From assembly GCA_022885665.1 (NCBI GenBank), contig JAGQDJ010000118.1:1-64000 (forward strand): 64,000 nucleotides of DNA. The letters run 5' to 3'. Positions 1 through 14,419 of the stretch are shown here, piece by piece. The position numbers were made by a program, and so were the translations under genes. The notes below the pieces were generated by a model. The model saw only the letters and a list, made by a program, of their open reading frames with translations. It had not been told where the DNA came from and did not search any database. Position 1 is the stretch's first letter; each line of letters begins with the position of its first letter. This DNA is from Triops longicaudatus (lineage: Eukaryota; Arthropoda; Branchiopoda; Notostraca; Triopsidae).

Positions 1-3000
1 TATATATATAAGCCAGTTATTTAGTCCATTCTAGAAGGTTTTATGGTTTTGCGGTAACATTTACGCCAATAAAACAATAAGTAATAGACTTACAACACTA
101 GCATTGCCCTTAGAAAGCACCCTTCCCTCTATTTTGCAATTGTTTCGATGTGGGCTTCGAAAGTGACTCGAGCAAAAATGAAATAAAAATAAAACAGAAT
201 AAATATAAATAAAAAATGAACAAAGTAAAGTAAAAGTAAAATGATACAATGCACCAACTAAATATATTTTTACTAAAACATAACATCTAACAGAACCTTT
301 TTAACGGTAACAACATTTTTCCAATAACTAACCTAACCTAACTTGATCAAATTATCCAAACCTACCGTACACTAGTTTTTCTATAGCCTAAATTGATTTA
401 ACGTAACTTAATCTAACGTAATTTTCTGCAAAATGAAAATAAACCAAAGATAAAATAACACAGCAAAATAAATCGAACAATGAATACTACACAACAAAAA
501 GAAATAGTGTGGACTTATTTACTGTATTTCTCCGAGATTAAAAAAAATGTTGTTGCCAAACTAATAACATATGTTGGCAAGTGTTGCGAAACTGTTGGCT
601 GCTCGCCCGAGCAAATCGACTGATTGTTGTATTAAGGTTACGGCATCGAGCTCCTAATTTGCTTCTGACAGCTACACGAATGTTTGACGATTGCTTACAA
701 GGGCAAGACAAACGTCAGATGGGCGCCCGGGGGCCAATCAAAGTCTACCCAACACCATAGAATATGCAAACCAGGGCTTTATTTTCGCATCAAAGATGTG
801 AGGAAGGAGCTTCGGGAACCCACCGGGGGACGCTGTCTTGTGAACACAGGACTGTGGTGAAGGCCAAACGTCAGCGGAGACTTTGCTTAATTTTGGGCGA
901 GAGTCCTCAAGGGTTTTTGCACGATTCTATTCACATCAAACATGTGCTACATTAAAACTTACCAAGTCGCAAAACTTTTTTTTATCCTATCTAGAAAATA
1001 AGGTAAAAAATATGAAAAGACAAAATGAAAATTTCTTTCCTTCCCAGGAATCATCAAAGAGTAAAAAAATTGTCTTACATGTTTTCTTAAACGTAAGGAC
1101 ACTTATTAGAATTAATTTGTTAGCGTATGTCAGTCTAGTTTAGTTTCTATACGTTAGGCTAGGTTTGCTTAGGCATGTATAAGACTATTTCACGGTTTTG
1201 GTAGAACAGGCCCGCGATGCTCGAGCACAGACCTATATTTTGCGCAATATAGCAAATTTGGGGGGGGGGGGCTAAAGAGCTTACAAAGTCTGAATTTTTT
1301 GCAAGTCTAGTTCAACCTTAACTGAAAAGAAATTCTCTGTGAACTTTGCGGTTAAATAATATCTAACTAAGTACTTCAATTGTCTATTCCGGCCCGCAGC
1401 CACCTCACATGGCTTTCAATGGCCCGTGAAGGGGGAAAGATTGCCAACTCCCGGCTAGACCAAGTTATTTTGTGTAAAGTTGGGACGGCTTTGATGATTT
1501 AAGTTTTAACTAGGCACGACAAGGTGTCTAAAACCAATACAAACGAGCGGGATTTACACTACGTGCTTACATAAGTTTCTAACGTTACCCTTTACGAGAA
1601 ATATTAACCCTGTTTTGATTGAAAACTCAATTTTTATTCTAAATCAGAGTAAGCATGTTTAACTAACTTACATAACATCTACTAACTGCGACTGAGGATC
1701 GACTAACTGTCCATTGAGGAGGCAAAAATATCCGAAATAATCCAACCAGGCATTAATAAAGAAGCACCTTAACATTTATTGAACGTTGGGTTGTACTACT
1801 ATAACCGCAAAAACATGTCTTGGCGCTTGTTGACACTTGACAGTTGTGAATAAATTAAGTTCATTTGAATATCTCACGATTTGCATACTAACCACGTGAC
1901 CATATGGCGTGTTTCTACGCAAAAGAAGCTAGAAAAGCATTTTTCTGTTAAACAGCACTATTGACACGTTCAAAATGTTAAATTGACGCAGAAATGCGTT
2001 TTTTAAGGCCAAAGTACCTTTATATTTGAGCGAAAAGACTACTATATAAAGAAAAAAGTCTTGCAAGATTAGTCCCCAACTCGAACTGTCAGTTCGCTGG
2101 GCCCCATCTACGGCGGGACGACACCATTTACATATGAAGAGATGCAAGTTTCTCCTTGAGGGTTTGGTTACTTTCAGAAAAACCTGTTGGGACATGTTGT
2201 TCTTTTTTTATTTTATTTTTTGGTCATCTTGCATTGAAGCTACGCTGAGGTGAAGGTCCATATTCTAATTTAACTGGTTTCGACCTGCGTGCATGCAAAG
2301 TGGACCCCTTACTGTTTTTTTCTTTCTTCACCGTAGCTCTTTACCTTTTCCCTCAACGTGCACACATACACACAACATCATCTTTGCATCTAGTTGAGGC
2401 TTGGCAAGCTTCCCAAGCTAGCAAGAAGCCAAATAAGCCTTACGACGTACAACTTACTACCCAGAAACTCTCTTCACAAGTTTTCCCCTTCATTTTTCCT
2501 TAACAAAGTGTGTATCATATACCTTGTTCCCTTCCCTTAAGTAACGCTGGGGCTTGTTGGGTACAAGCCCCGGGTCACCGGTGTGACTTTGTATTTGTTT
2601 CGAAGTCCGCTTGATCTAATGAGACTTGCAGTCGCCAAAGGGGGAAGCTTCGTTAAAAATTCCCGCTGAACCCAACTAAATGAGTTTTCCGGACTTCTGC
2701 GTCGCTAGTTGCCCTCTAGTTCCTTGTAGATTATGCAATATTCAGCATCCTTACATCCCGAGAATTCTCACAAGAATCGCCCGAATGTAGATAATGCTGC
2801 TTTATGAATCTTGATGTGATAATTTGGAGATTTCCGGCTGTAAAATGAAGGGAAATGTAAGAAAATTAAGAGAGTGAAATGTATAAAATTTTGGAAATTA
2901 TGCCTAAAAGCGAAAGCTGATGAGGAAGCTTAGGTTGCTTTCAGACTAAGATATTGACGCAAAAAAGGGAAAGGTAAACAAAATTCATCTGTGCTAGGGT

Positions 3001-3433
3001 TCACTGTGAGAATTCGAAACTTTTGCTCAAACCATCTAACAGGGTAAAAAACTCAGTTTCGGGTACTTTCCCACCCGCTGATAGAGATACTCAGTCGCAG
3101 AAAAAAAGAAGACAATCCCTAAAGTGCAGTAGCCAAGATTGAGGTAAAAGGTGCCATTCCTTTTTTGGCGAAATCTTGTTTCTCATATTGCTTGACGATA
3201 GTAGTCTATTGTTGTTCTACTACTAAGTACGGTGTTAAACCAAGGTTGACTAGCCTTGTTAAGAGTTATATTTTTTAAAAAAAATCCTAAATGGGATACA
3301 CGTGTCGGGGTGATGAATTAGTTCTTACCAAGAATCTTCACAAGCTTCGGAAATAGAAATGGTAATATTGGGAGTTCGTTATACCCGAAGTCAATTCATT
3401 TAGACGTTACGTTCTCTGGCATTTTTTTTATAT
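1..3433. other. Gene-free left edge
   Basis: AT-rich DNA with no open frame that I can support. It holds a small TAACC cluster near 310-345, a G-run at 1260-1271 and the hairpin at 2549-2571. A minus-strand frame at 1929-2195 is unrecognised and probably chance. Confidence 0.5.
2549..2571. repeat. Perfect 9-bp GC-rich hairpin
   Basis: GGGGCTTGT, a 5-base loop (TGGGT), then ACAAGCCCC. It stands out in AT-rich DNA; no adjacent gene or RNA family is recognised. Confidence 0.8.
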
Positions 3434-3745
3434 AGTAGAACTCCAATTTTGTCCACCCCGATTACGGAAACTCCCGACTATGTCCACTGCTTTGACAAAA
3501 AATTGTCGCAGTTATTAAATGACACATTTTATAAAACATTTACATAAATTTTGCATCAATTGACCAACGCTTAAATGTGTAATTAGATTATCAATGCATA
3601 AACTAAGCACGAACATTCATTTTATTCCCATTTTTATTCCGTGTTATAATTTTTTAAGCCATTTTCATGATGCGTCAAACATGTGCACCTGATTGTCAAC
3701 TACATTTCTCTGGACCCTATCGGTTGACAAAATTAGTGTTTTACT
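3434..3745. mobile_element. Short MITE-like element with AGTAnAACnC ends
   Basis: The left end AGTAGAACTCCAATTTTGTC and the inverted right end AGTAAAACACTAATTTTGTC agree at most positions over about 30 bp, with TA-type flanks. The interior (about 310 bp) is AT-rich and non-coding. End sequence resembles the CAGTnnAACCTCG-type ends of many invertebrate Tc1/pogo elements (family-level inference). Confidence 0.6.
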
Positions 3746-3774
3746 GTACAGTATAATGCGCTAGTTAAATCCAG

Positions 3775-4900
3775 GTTTTACATCCGGAGTTCGTTATGTC
3801 GGTAATTTAAAAGTCTGGAACTTGTTAGGACGCGAGTTTTAAGAAGTTCGTTACAACGCGAGATAGACAAAATTCGTTATCACGCGTCTTCGCTATACAG
3901 TAGTCTTGGCTATAACGAACAATCGGTCGTTCTTTACACCAGAGCTAAAAATCGCTTGTTTTTCAACGACCGCGCTCGCGCTTACCTTTGTGCTCGTGTG
4001 TTTTTTCGCATTGACTTAAAAAATCATTTTTTTCTCGAAAATCGCAAACAATTTAAATAATGCTTTAAAAAAGGGATGAAGTTAAAGAAAATGTTACCAA
4101 CCTAGCTTTTCCAGTTCCCTTGTCTTAGCATGGATATTTTATGAAATACGCTATAAGAACTCCAGGATATAATGCGTTTAAGAAAATGGAGAAAATGATC
4201 TCATTATGTTAGGTTTTCTCAGGTTTGGTTAGGTTATGATAGTCTTCGATAACTTAGGTTTTGTTGGTTAAGGAACTGACAGGAGGGGAAAAATCTCAAA
4301 ACTCCATGGACCAAAATTGCTGAAATGCATTTAAACAAAGTATCGTCTGATCTTGTGTTCTACCTTGGGAAACAAGAGCAGAACATACAACCAATCAACA
4401 CTGGATATATAGGACAACTCAATAGCTGGTAGATTGCCTTCTTTTGATAAACGAAACCAATAATAATAAAACAATCCGTTAGATGGTGTGCTAATCAAGA
4501 GCGCGTGCTCGTTTGTTTTCCGTTCGCGCTCATCGCTCGCGAAATTTTCAGCGCGCTCGTTTTCGTTCTGATCCACGTGTCCCGACGAAGCATTCATCCC
4601 AATAACTGGGAAGCATTAATTCAAGTGCAAGTCGGCCTTCACGAACAAATTTTTCGCCCTGATGGCGAGATTTTGCTGTAATGCGAGCTTGAAAAGTCTG
4701 CTACAACACAAGTTTTAAAAATCTGGAGTACATTATAACGCGAGTTTTATGAAGTTAGTTTAATTAGAGATTCAAGAAGTTCGGTTTAACGCGAGTTTTG
4801 AAAACGTTCGAAGTAACTCGACTTCGTTATTGCGCTGGTTTTCCAAATCTGGAGTTCGCTATAACGCAAGTTTTAAGAAGTTATCCGGGTTAGACGCGAA
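3775..4900. repeat. Degenerate 'ataacgcgagttttaagaa' repeats flanking interspersed repeat A
   Basis: Units such as 'ggagttcgttatgtcg', 'agttcgttacaacgcgag', 'cattataacgcgagtttt' and 'gttcgctataacgcaag' recur at 3775-3920 and again at 4690-4900, on both sides of copy A. Spacing is irregular, so this is a decayed tandem array or nested transposon ends. Confidence 0.55.
3940..4605 (+). repeat. Interspersed repeat, copy A
   Basis: Homologous, in inverted orientation, to 12240-12910. Shared phrases include 'gatattttatgaaata', 'atgatctcattatgtta', 'gttttctcaggttt', 'ataagttaggttttgttggtt' (with small changes), 'ccatggaccaaaat' and 'gtcttgtgttctaccttgg'. There is no coding potential. It is probably an old non-autonomous transposon. 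Confidence 0.7.
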
Positions 4901-7844
<2,944 letters not shown>

Positions 7845-9700
7845 TACATTGCGCGAGGCCGTAAATGTTGGACTAAACTTTGATACTGACTGAGATAATG
7901 ACAGTAGTGCGTAGAGATTAGCACAGGTCGGACCGGCAAAAACACTTGGTTCTAGCGATCATCAAGCAATGTTATAGCATTTGACGCGCAAAAATCCAGC
8001 GACCTATTCGGGTTTGAAAACTGCCGGGTAATGAGACTAGAATTCTGATTCTTTTCGCTCATGATCAGGATGTACTTCTTGCAATTTATATCAGTTTTGT
8101 TCCACGATACTTTCGTTGACTGCTATGGCGTTTCTCCACAGAATGAAACATAGTTTGAGCTCGACAATGCTCTGTGCTTCCTCTTCTTCCACGTGGTACA
8201 GTGTGCCCAGTTAGGTCATCCTAGTTCGTGTTTCTAGCGCGATATAATTGGAAGCGAGGCCTATTCCATTGTGGAATACATCGTTATTACTTTCACTGGT
8301 CAAGACTGGTGAATTTTGTACAGTGCTATGCCTGTGTAACATGGTGAACAAACTATGTCTAGATAGTCGTGAGTCTTCCGGTCGTTCTTCCGCATCGTGT
8401 ACGAAGAATTTGGATCAAGATAAAGACACCAGATTGAGGCTTCCAACAGGTTGACAAGTCGTTTTTGCATGTTAGCGAACGACGGTTTTTCATGCGGATC
8501 CAGGAAAAAGCAATCTTGCATTATTTTGTAACTGAAAAGCAAAGTAAAATTGGTTACAAGAACTATACACACTGTTGATTTACAATTTAGTCTTGAGTTA
8601 GAGTAAAGGCAGAAACGACTGTAAAAATGAATATCAAAGTAGCTCAATAAATATGAAAGAAGTTCACAGGAATATGCATGGGGTATGATTCCATGCTAAC
8701 CTTCACGAATGCGTCACAAGATTCGCTATTACAGAAGCCACTATTTAATTTCTTTTGTAAAAAACTAACTTTCTCGTTTGGATTTTATTTTTAACTAAAA
8801 AAATAATTACCCGTTTAAAACGTACGAAATCGTTTTACACAGGAGTTTCTACTAAATTCCAGTACTAATGATGGCCTCAAATCCAGTGGCTCAACCAATG
8901 ACGCGATTCTTGACGCATCTGTACTGATCTTGATAAAGTCTGCGAACTCGCATGTCGTTGCTTTGGCTAACCCACACGGCTGTCGCGCTCGATTTTTTTA
9001 AAAAGAGCTTCGTCCGCTTGCATACCTACAAAACTACCACGTGTCAAAAGTTATGTAAAGCGGCACAGACTTCCGTATTTTAATTATACATGCAATATAT
9101 TGCGGGACTAACCCGAATATGCGTTTTGCTCAAGAAAAAAAATTTATCTGCTATAATACCAAAGGATCACACATCCGAATGCATCGAGAAGACACGATCA
9201 GGGCTGGAGTCAACAGCCAACCACTTAACTGGCAATCAGTCCTGTAATACAACAAAGAAATAACGTGATGTAGGCTACCTTTAACGTAAATAAGAAACTC
9301 AAGAACTTACACTGTTTTTCTTTCCGTACTTCTCATCCTCGTAAGCTTTTCTGGCTAAACCAAAGTCGAAGATCTTGATGTTTTACTCTGCCCAGCAAGA
9401 TGTTACGCGCTGCTAAGTCTCTGTGCAACACCTGGCGAGGAAACAAACATTGAAACGTACGTTCGTATAAGCTAGTTAAATGCTGCTATAGATAGGCCAA
9501 TTTATTACCTTTCCGCAGGCCCAAGTATTCCATGCCATCAGGAAACCCGAGTACGAGAAATCCTGCGTGCATAGTGGATTCATGCTATCGCTCATGTAGC
9601 TGAATTTCCAAGGAATTTGGAGGTTCGAATATGGTTTCAACTGTTTTCTTCTGGTGATCCAAGCTTCTGGCGGCAAATACGTTATTTATGGCAATACCTA
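7845..9700 (-). pseudogene. Decayed partial duplicate of the Pvr-like kinase and C-tail
   Basis: Segments match the receptor's last exons in the same order and strand: tail end (7845-8030 against 14420-14600), LLEAS/YLDP tail (8340-8530), the MQADEA exon (near 8950-9050), the PVKW exon (about 9130-9236), the VLHRDLAARN/DFG exon (about 9311-9433) and the kinase-insert exon (about 9510-9690). It is broken in several ways. A 2-bp deletion lies between AARN and DFG. A TGA replaces the codon after the first Asp of the DPLPVKW-equivalent exon, another TGA replaces Trp of DVWSFG, and the MQADEA-equivalent exon runs into TAG. Part of the tail is missing. No glycine-loop or ectodomain exons were seen upstream, so the duplication was partial or the 5' part has decayed beyond recognition. 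It lies about 5 kb downstream of the intact gene's stop, as expected for a local tandem duplication. Confidence 0.88.
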
Positions 9701-12700
9701 ATCACTGTGTTCCCGCCCAATTCCTGGTAATAAATATAAAACAATTAAAAATCAAACCCAGCGTTTCACTGTTTTACGGAGAGTTAGGTTTTGACAAGCG
9801 TTCGTGCTTATAGATTCAGATATATGAGATTACTCAGATAACTACATAAACAGTGTTAATATTAATACACAGATCTCTTATCCGGCATGTATGGGAACGT
9901 GCCGTACACAAGGTAAACGGAAAATCAGGTAATCCGCAAAAGCTTGCAAAATAGTTCTTACAGTACATAAAGACGTTGTGACTAAGGTCTAAAAATCAGG
10001 ATTGTATATCCGGCATAGAGCTTTATTTAGTATTTGCTAGTTATGATGAGTGATCGGTACTTTATGTTGCTTTTTAAACTTTTTAATCTTGGGGCAACTT
10101 TACATTCGGGGCGATTTTTTTGCGAATGGAAGGTAATTTTTACATGTGTATTTATGGTTAAACATGTACACGGTTAAACCGAATACGGATAAAAGGTATA
10201 GAGATAAAAGGGATAGAGTGTACTAATTAGACACTAAAATAGCTAACAGATTTGACGTTGAGGTAACACCACGGAACGTGTGAATTGTTTCCAAACTATG
10301 TGCAATAATTTTAAAACACAAGAAAAATTAAATAGATTGTGCAAACCGATTAAGTACTGTCAAAATGTACCTTTAAAAATAGTGCTCCAAATTATAAGAT
10401 TATCCATTCGAGAGATCCTTGAACATTTATTATGTTACAATAAAAGTTGCGTCTAATGTCAAAATGGTTAACAATCTTTGAGTTCAATTTTCAAACTTAT
10501 CAAATTTTTAAGTTTTTTTTTTAAAAAAAAACGAGCACTTTTGCAAGAAAATTGTGTCAAAATGCGTCACAGTTTACCTTTAGCATCACAGTGTTTCTAT
10601 CCGCTTGTTTTGGACGCCTCTAACGTGAAAACCTTAAATAATTTAACTAACCTAGTTTTGTCTAACCTAACCGAAACTAACCTAACTAAACCTATCTAAC
10701 CTACCAGTCAACGGGTCGAACAACAGAAAAGCATCAACAACTATACTCCGTGAAAAAGAAAACTTATTTATCTGTTGGGCGTTGTCATGGTAACTTTCTC
10801 GCAGTTGAAGATGGCGTCTCCAGAACACGTTGCATTTGTGTTTTATTTATACACCCTTTTCGGTGCTTTTCAGCTATAGCCCAGTGGCCTACAGAGAGCA
10901 AAGGTACACTTGCACCTAGTGGGGATATATTCAGATGTTAGTTAAGTTCATGCTATGAGAAAAAAAAATGCCAAAACGCGAAATGTTACCATTGTCCCTG
11001 CCCTCCACTACTGAGTCACTAGTAATACCACCCCCATACCCAGGGGGGTGTTACAGATGTTACCCCCCCCCCCCCTCCGAAGTATTAAATTTATAACGGT
11101 AAGCATAGGCGACTACTAAGTGTCCAAAAAAATGCGTATGGAAAATCAATCCCCGAAAATCCTACCCCCGAAAATTATTTTGGTTCAGGGAGGTCTAAAC
11201 CAAAATCCGGGGTACGGCCTTGTGTAATACCGGCTGTTTTTCAGATATTCGAACTTATTTGACTCTTGATAAATTCTTACACCATCACAAAAAAATGCAA
11301 TGTATTTTTTATTATGATCAAAGGAGTTTGTTTAAAGAGCCCCACTAAATCCTGGAATACTAGCTCGACTATCGTGATCTTGTGGAAAGTTTTCTATATA
11401 AGGCAGTTGTTTTTTTTACGCGTTACCGCACGGCAGTGCTTGTGGTCACTATAGCCGAAGTAAAAAAGCATGTATAAATTGACACAGGGACCGCAGTTTG
11501 TGTGAGCTATAGGCGAAAATAATTAGTAGGCGAATTCGTTATAGCAGAAGCTTTCCCTTTCCCGATTAGTCGTTATAACTGGTGTCCGTTATAGCGAGAC
11601 TTTACTGTATATCGTAGTGCAGGAGTCTGCAATCTTTGACACGCGGGCCAGAACGGATGTATGGGCGGTGATGGCGGGCTGGATTTTTCGCACAGACTGG
11701 ATTTATAATATATTAAAAGTTCGCTATGACGGAATTCGTGTAGAATTTAAAAATGCTCTCTGTATCTGAATTACTGAATGATTTTTCTGTACATTCTCGA
11801 ACCGTCGGACTTCCGTATTACCTAGGTGATTTACTAAGACAAAAACAAGGGCATTATAGAGGTTTTTCTGTGGTCGGAAGGAATAATAACTGCTGATTTG
11901 CAGCCAATGACCGTAGCTCCAATATTTTAATGAATTTTCATACCGGTCATTTCAAGCGTCACTTTTACCTCACTTAAACATCAAGATAAGGTAACATTAA
12001 GTAAATAAATAAAAAACGCTGCTGGAGTAAAGTTAAAAGCATAAAACAGTCTGTTCCCACTGAGGGTAAGATCATGGGACTTGAAATGGGAGCAACAAAA
12101 GTGCAAGTTAAGGAGGTTATCGTTATGTTAGGTGCAGTTCGCGAACCGGAACTTTTTTGTACGGGCTTGACTAACAAAAGGAACAACGGAGCTTTTAACT
12201 CAACTAACATGGAATTAAGCTTTCTTAATTTTTAAAAAATGAAGGGATATTCCATGGCATGCTTATAAACAGAGCTAAACCTCGAAATTCTGCGAGTGAT
12301 GAGCGCGATTGTTCATTTCATATTTTATCGAGCGTGAGCGGAAAGCAAAAATCGAACGCTTGCGACTAGAATGTCATCAAAGGAATTTTTGATTAAACAT
12401 TTTTTTTATGCAATGAAAGGAGGCAAACTAGTATTTGTGTTAAATGTTGTATCGATCCACTGTTGATTGGCTGTGTGTTCTGTATTTGTGTTCCAAGGTA
12501 GAACACAAGACCAGATGATGCCATGTTTAAATGCCCTTAAGCCATTTTGGTCCATGGAACTTCGAGATTGTGACCTTCCTCCAGTCAATACAAACCAACA
12601 AAACCTAACTTATCGACTACTATCACAACTAGGTAAACCTGAGAAAACTTAACATAATGAGATCATTTTTCTCCCTGTTCATAAACTTATTCGATCTTGG

Positions 12701-14419
12701 AGTGCTTATACACATATTTCATAAAATATCCCAACGAAGACCGTGGGAAAAGTGGAAAAGTGAGGTTACTGAAATTTGGTTTAAGTTAATCCTAGCTTTT
12801 CTTTAAAGTAGAAATTTCGCGAAAGAATTGCAATTGTTCAAGTCTTATTTCAGTGGGAAAAATTCATACGATCGCGCACTTTTGCAAAAAATGGGAGCGC
12901 GAGCGATTTGTAGCTCGGCTTATAAACATCTAAAATCTTACCATATCGCATGCTTCTGTCGCACGCTTACTGGGAAAACCTTCTTAACTCGCTTAAATGG
13001 GTTCCTCCAGATACGCCGATATCTCTTAAATTCAGAGGATTTTGTGATAGTGCCGAACGTTGCTTTTCTAGTCTGAGTCTGAATGTACGGATTTCTCCTA
13101 ATATATTTTCTTATTTTTCCGTACATTTCAGTGAATTTAGCGAGACTCGGAACGTCGCTTGATTTTGAACTCCTTTTGAAATTAACTTTCGCATGGTAAA
13201 TTAGGTGTTTATTCATCTGCTGAAAGAACTACGAATCCCGAAAGTCGTCTTTTGGGTTGGTTGCAAGAGGAGCCAAGTCACCCAACCGAACATTAGCAAG
13301 GCGGGAGGTTGGAAGGGGAAACAAATCTACGTTCCACAGTGACCTACTGGAACACTGTAGTTATTTTCCAAGAAAAATAGATTAGATTTATGGAGTTTTT
13401 GCACGAAATTACCGCTGTACCTTTTTCGCATCGAATTTTTTAAACACTGCTTTAAATACCGTGTTTGGAAAATTTTATGCAAGGGAAAGGTAATGGTCGC
13501 AAGGAAAAACGTCATTATGTGACATGGAATCTTAACCATGGCATACTAAGAAAACATCGTGCTAAAAGTCAGCTTTACTTTTTAGAAGACCGTGGGCCGG
13601 TCGTTCCACGTTTTCATTCGGGTATCGTGGGCCGTATAAATGAGCTAACGGGCCGGTTCCTGTATGCAGGCTGTTAGTTGTTGACCGCTGTGTTGCGTGA
13701 AGGATAACTTTTCTTCGTTGTGTTTTTGTAATTATTTTTTTCGATCAGTTTTTAGTTACTAATTATTAGTGGGACTTCCAGATCGGCCGCTCGGGAAAAT
13801 GGACAAAAAATGTTGAGAAACACTGCGGTAAGTAAACACGAAATATCATAAAAATATCAATCAGTTAATGGGTTAAGATGTGTAAAGGATGGCCAATATC
13901 ATGAAGTATTTTTATTATTTGGAAATTATTTCTTTCAAACGTAAGTTGCGATTTCAGTCATCAGACTAAATACAGACAAGTTACTTCATCGCAATGAAAA
14001 GCCAAGCAACGGTAGGCAAAAGAGAGAGAAAAATGCAGACTTGATTCTTGCTCGGCTTCACGTAGACATCTTAGATAACATGGGAAATGAAGATCTCATG
14101 AAACATCCTTAAGCTCTTAAGTAATTCAACCAGAATCTTCCAATGAAGATAAACGGATGAAATTTTGCTAACTCTATTGACGTCTTGACCAAGAGGTATC
14201 TGCCTACTTTAGTGCGTTTGCATTCTAAATTGTTGTCCACGAACAACCAAAAGTCTTAAAATACACAGTCAGAAATCATTTTTGCAAGGCATTCACATTC
14301 ACACAAATTTCAATGATTTAATAAACATAAGACTAGGCAAGATTTAGGCCCTTCGTTGAGAAATTATTGCCAAAACGTGCACCATTCGCACGGAGTTTCG
14401 TTAATTCTTCCATTCCATT
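9701..14419. other. Spacer between the receptor pseudogene and the intact receptor
   Basis: Holds interspersed repeat B, a TAACC cluster (10640-10700), a C-run near 11061 and a solo transposon-like end near 11595 ('gttatagcgagactttactgta'). The 3' UTR of the receptor must fall in the last few hundred bases. No other gene found. Confidence 0.5.
12240..12910 (-). repeat. Interspersed repeat, copy B (inverted relative to copy A)
   Basis: Reverse-complement partner of 3940-4605, matching along most of its length with scattered substitutions and indels. Apparent open frames here are unsupported, because their codons are not conserved between the copies. Confidence 0.7.
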
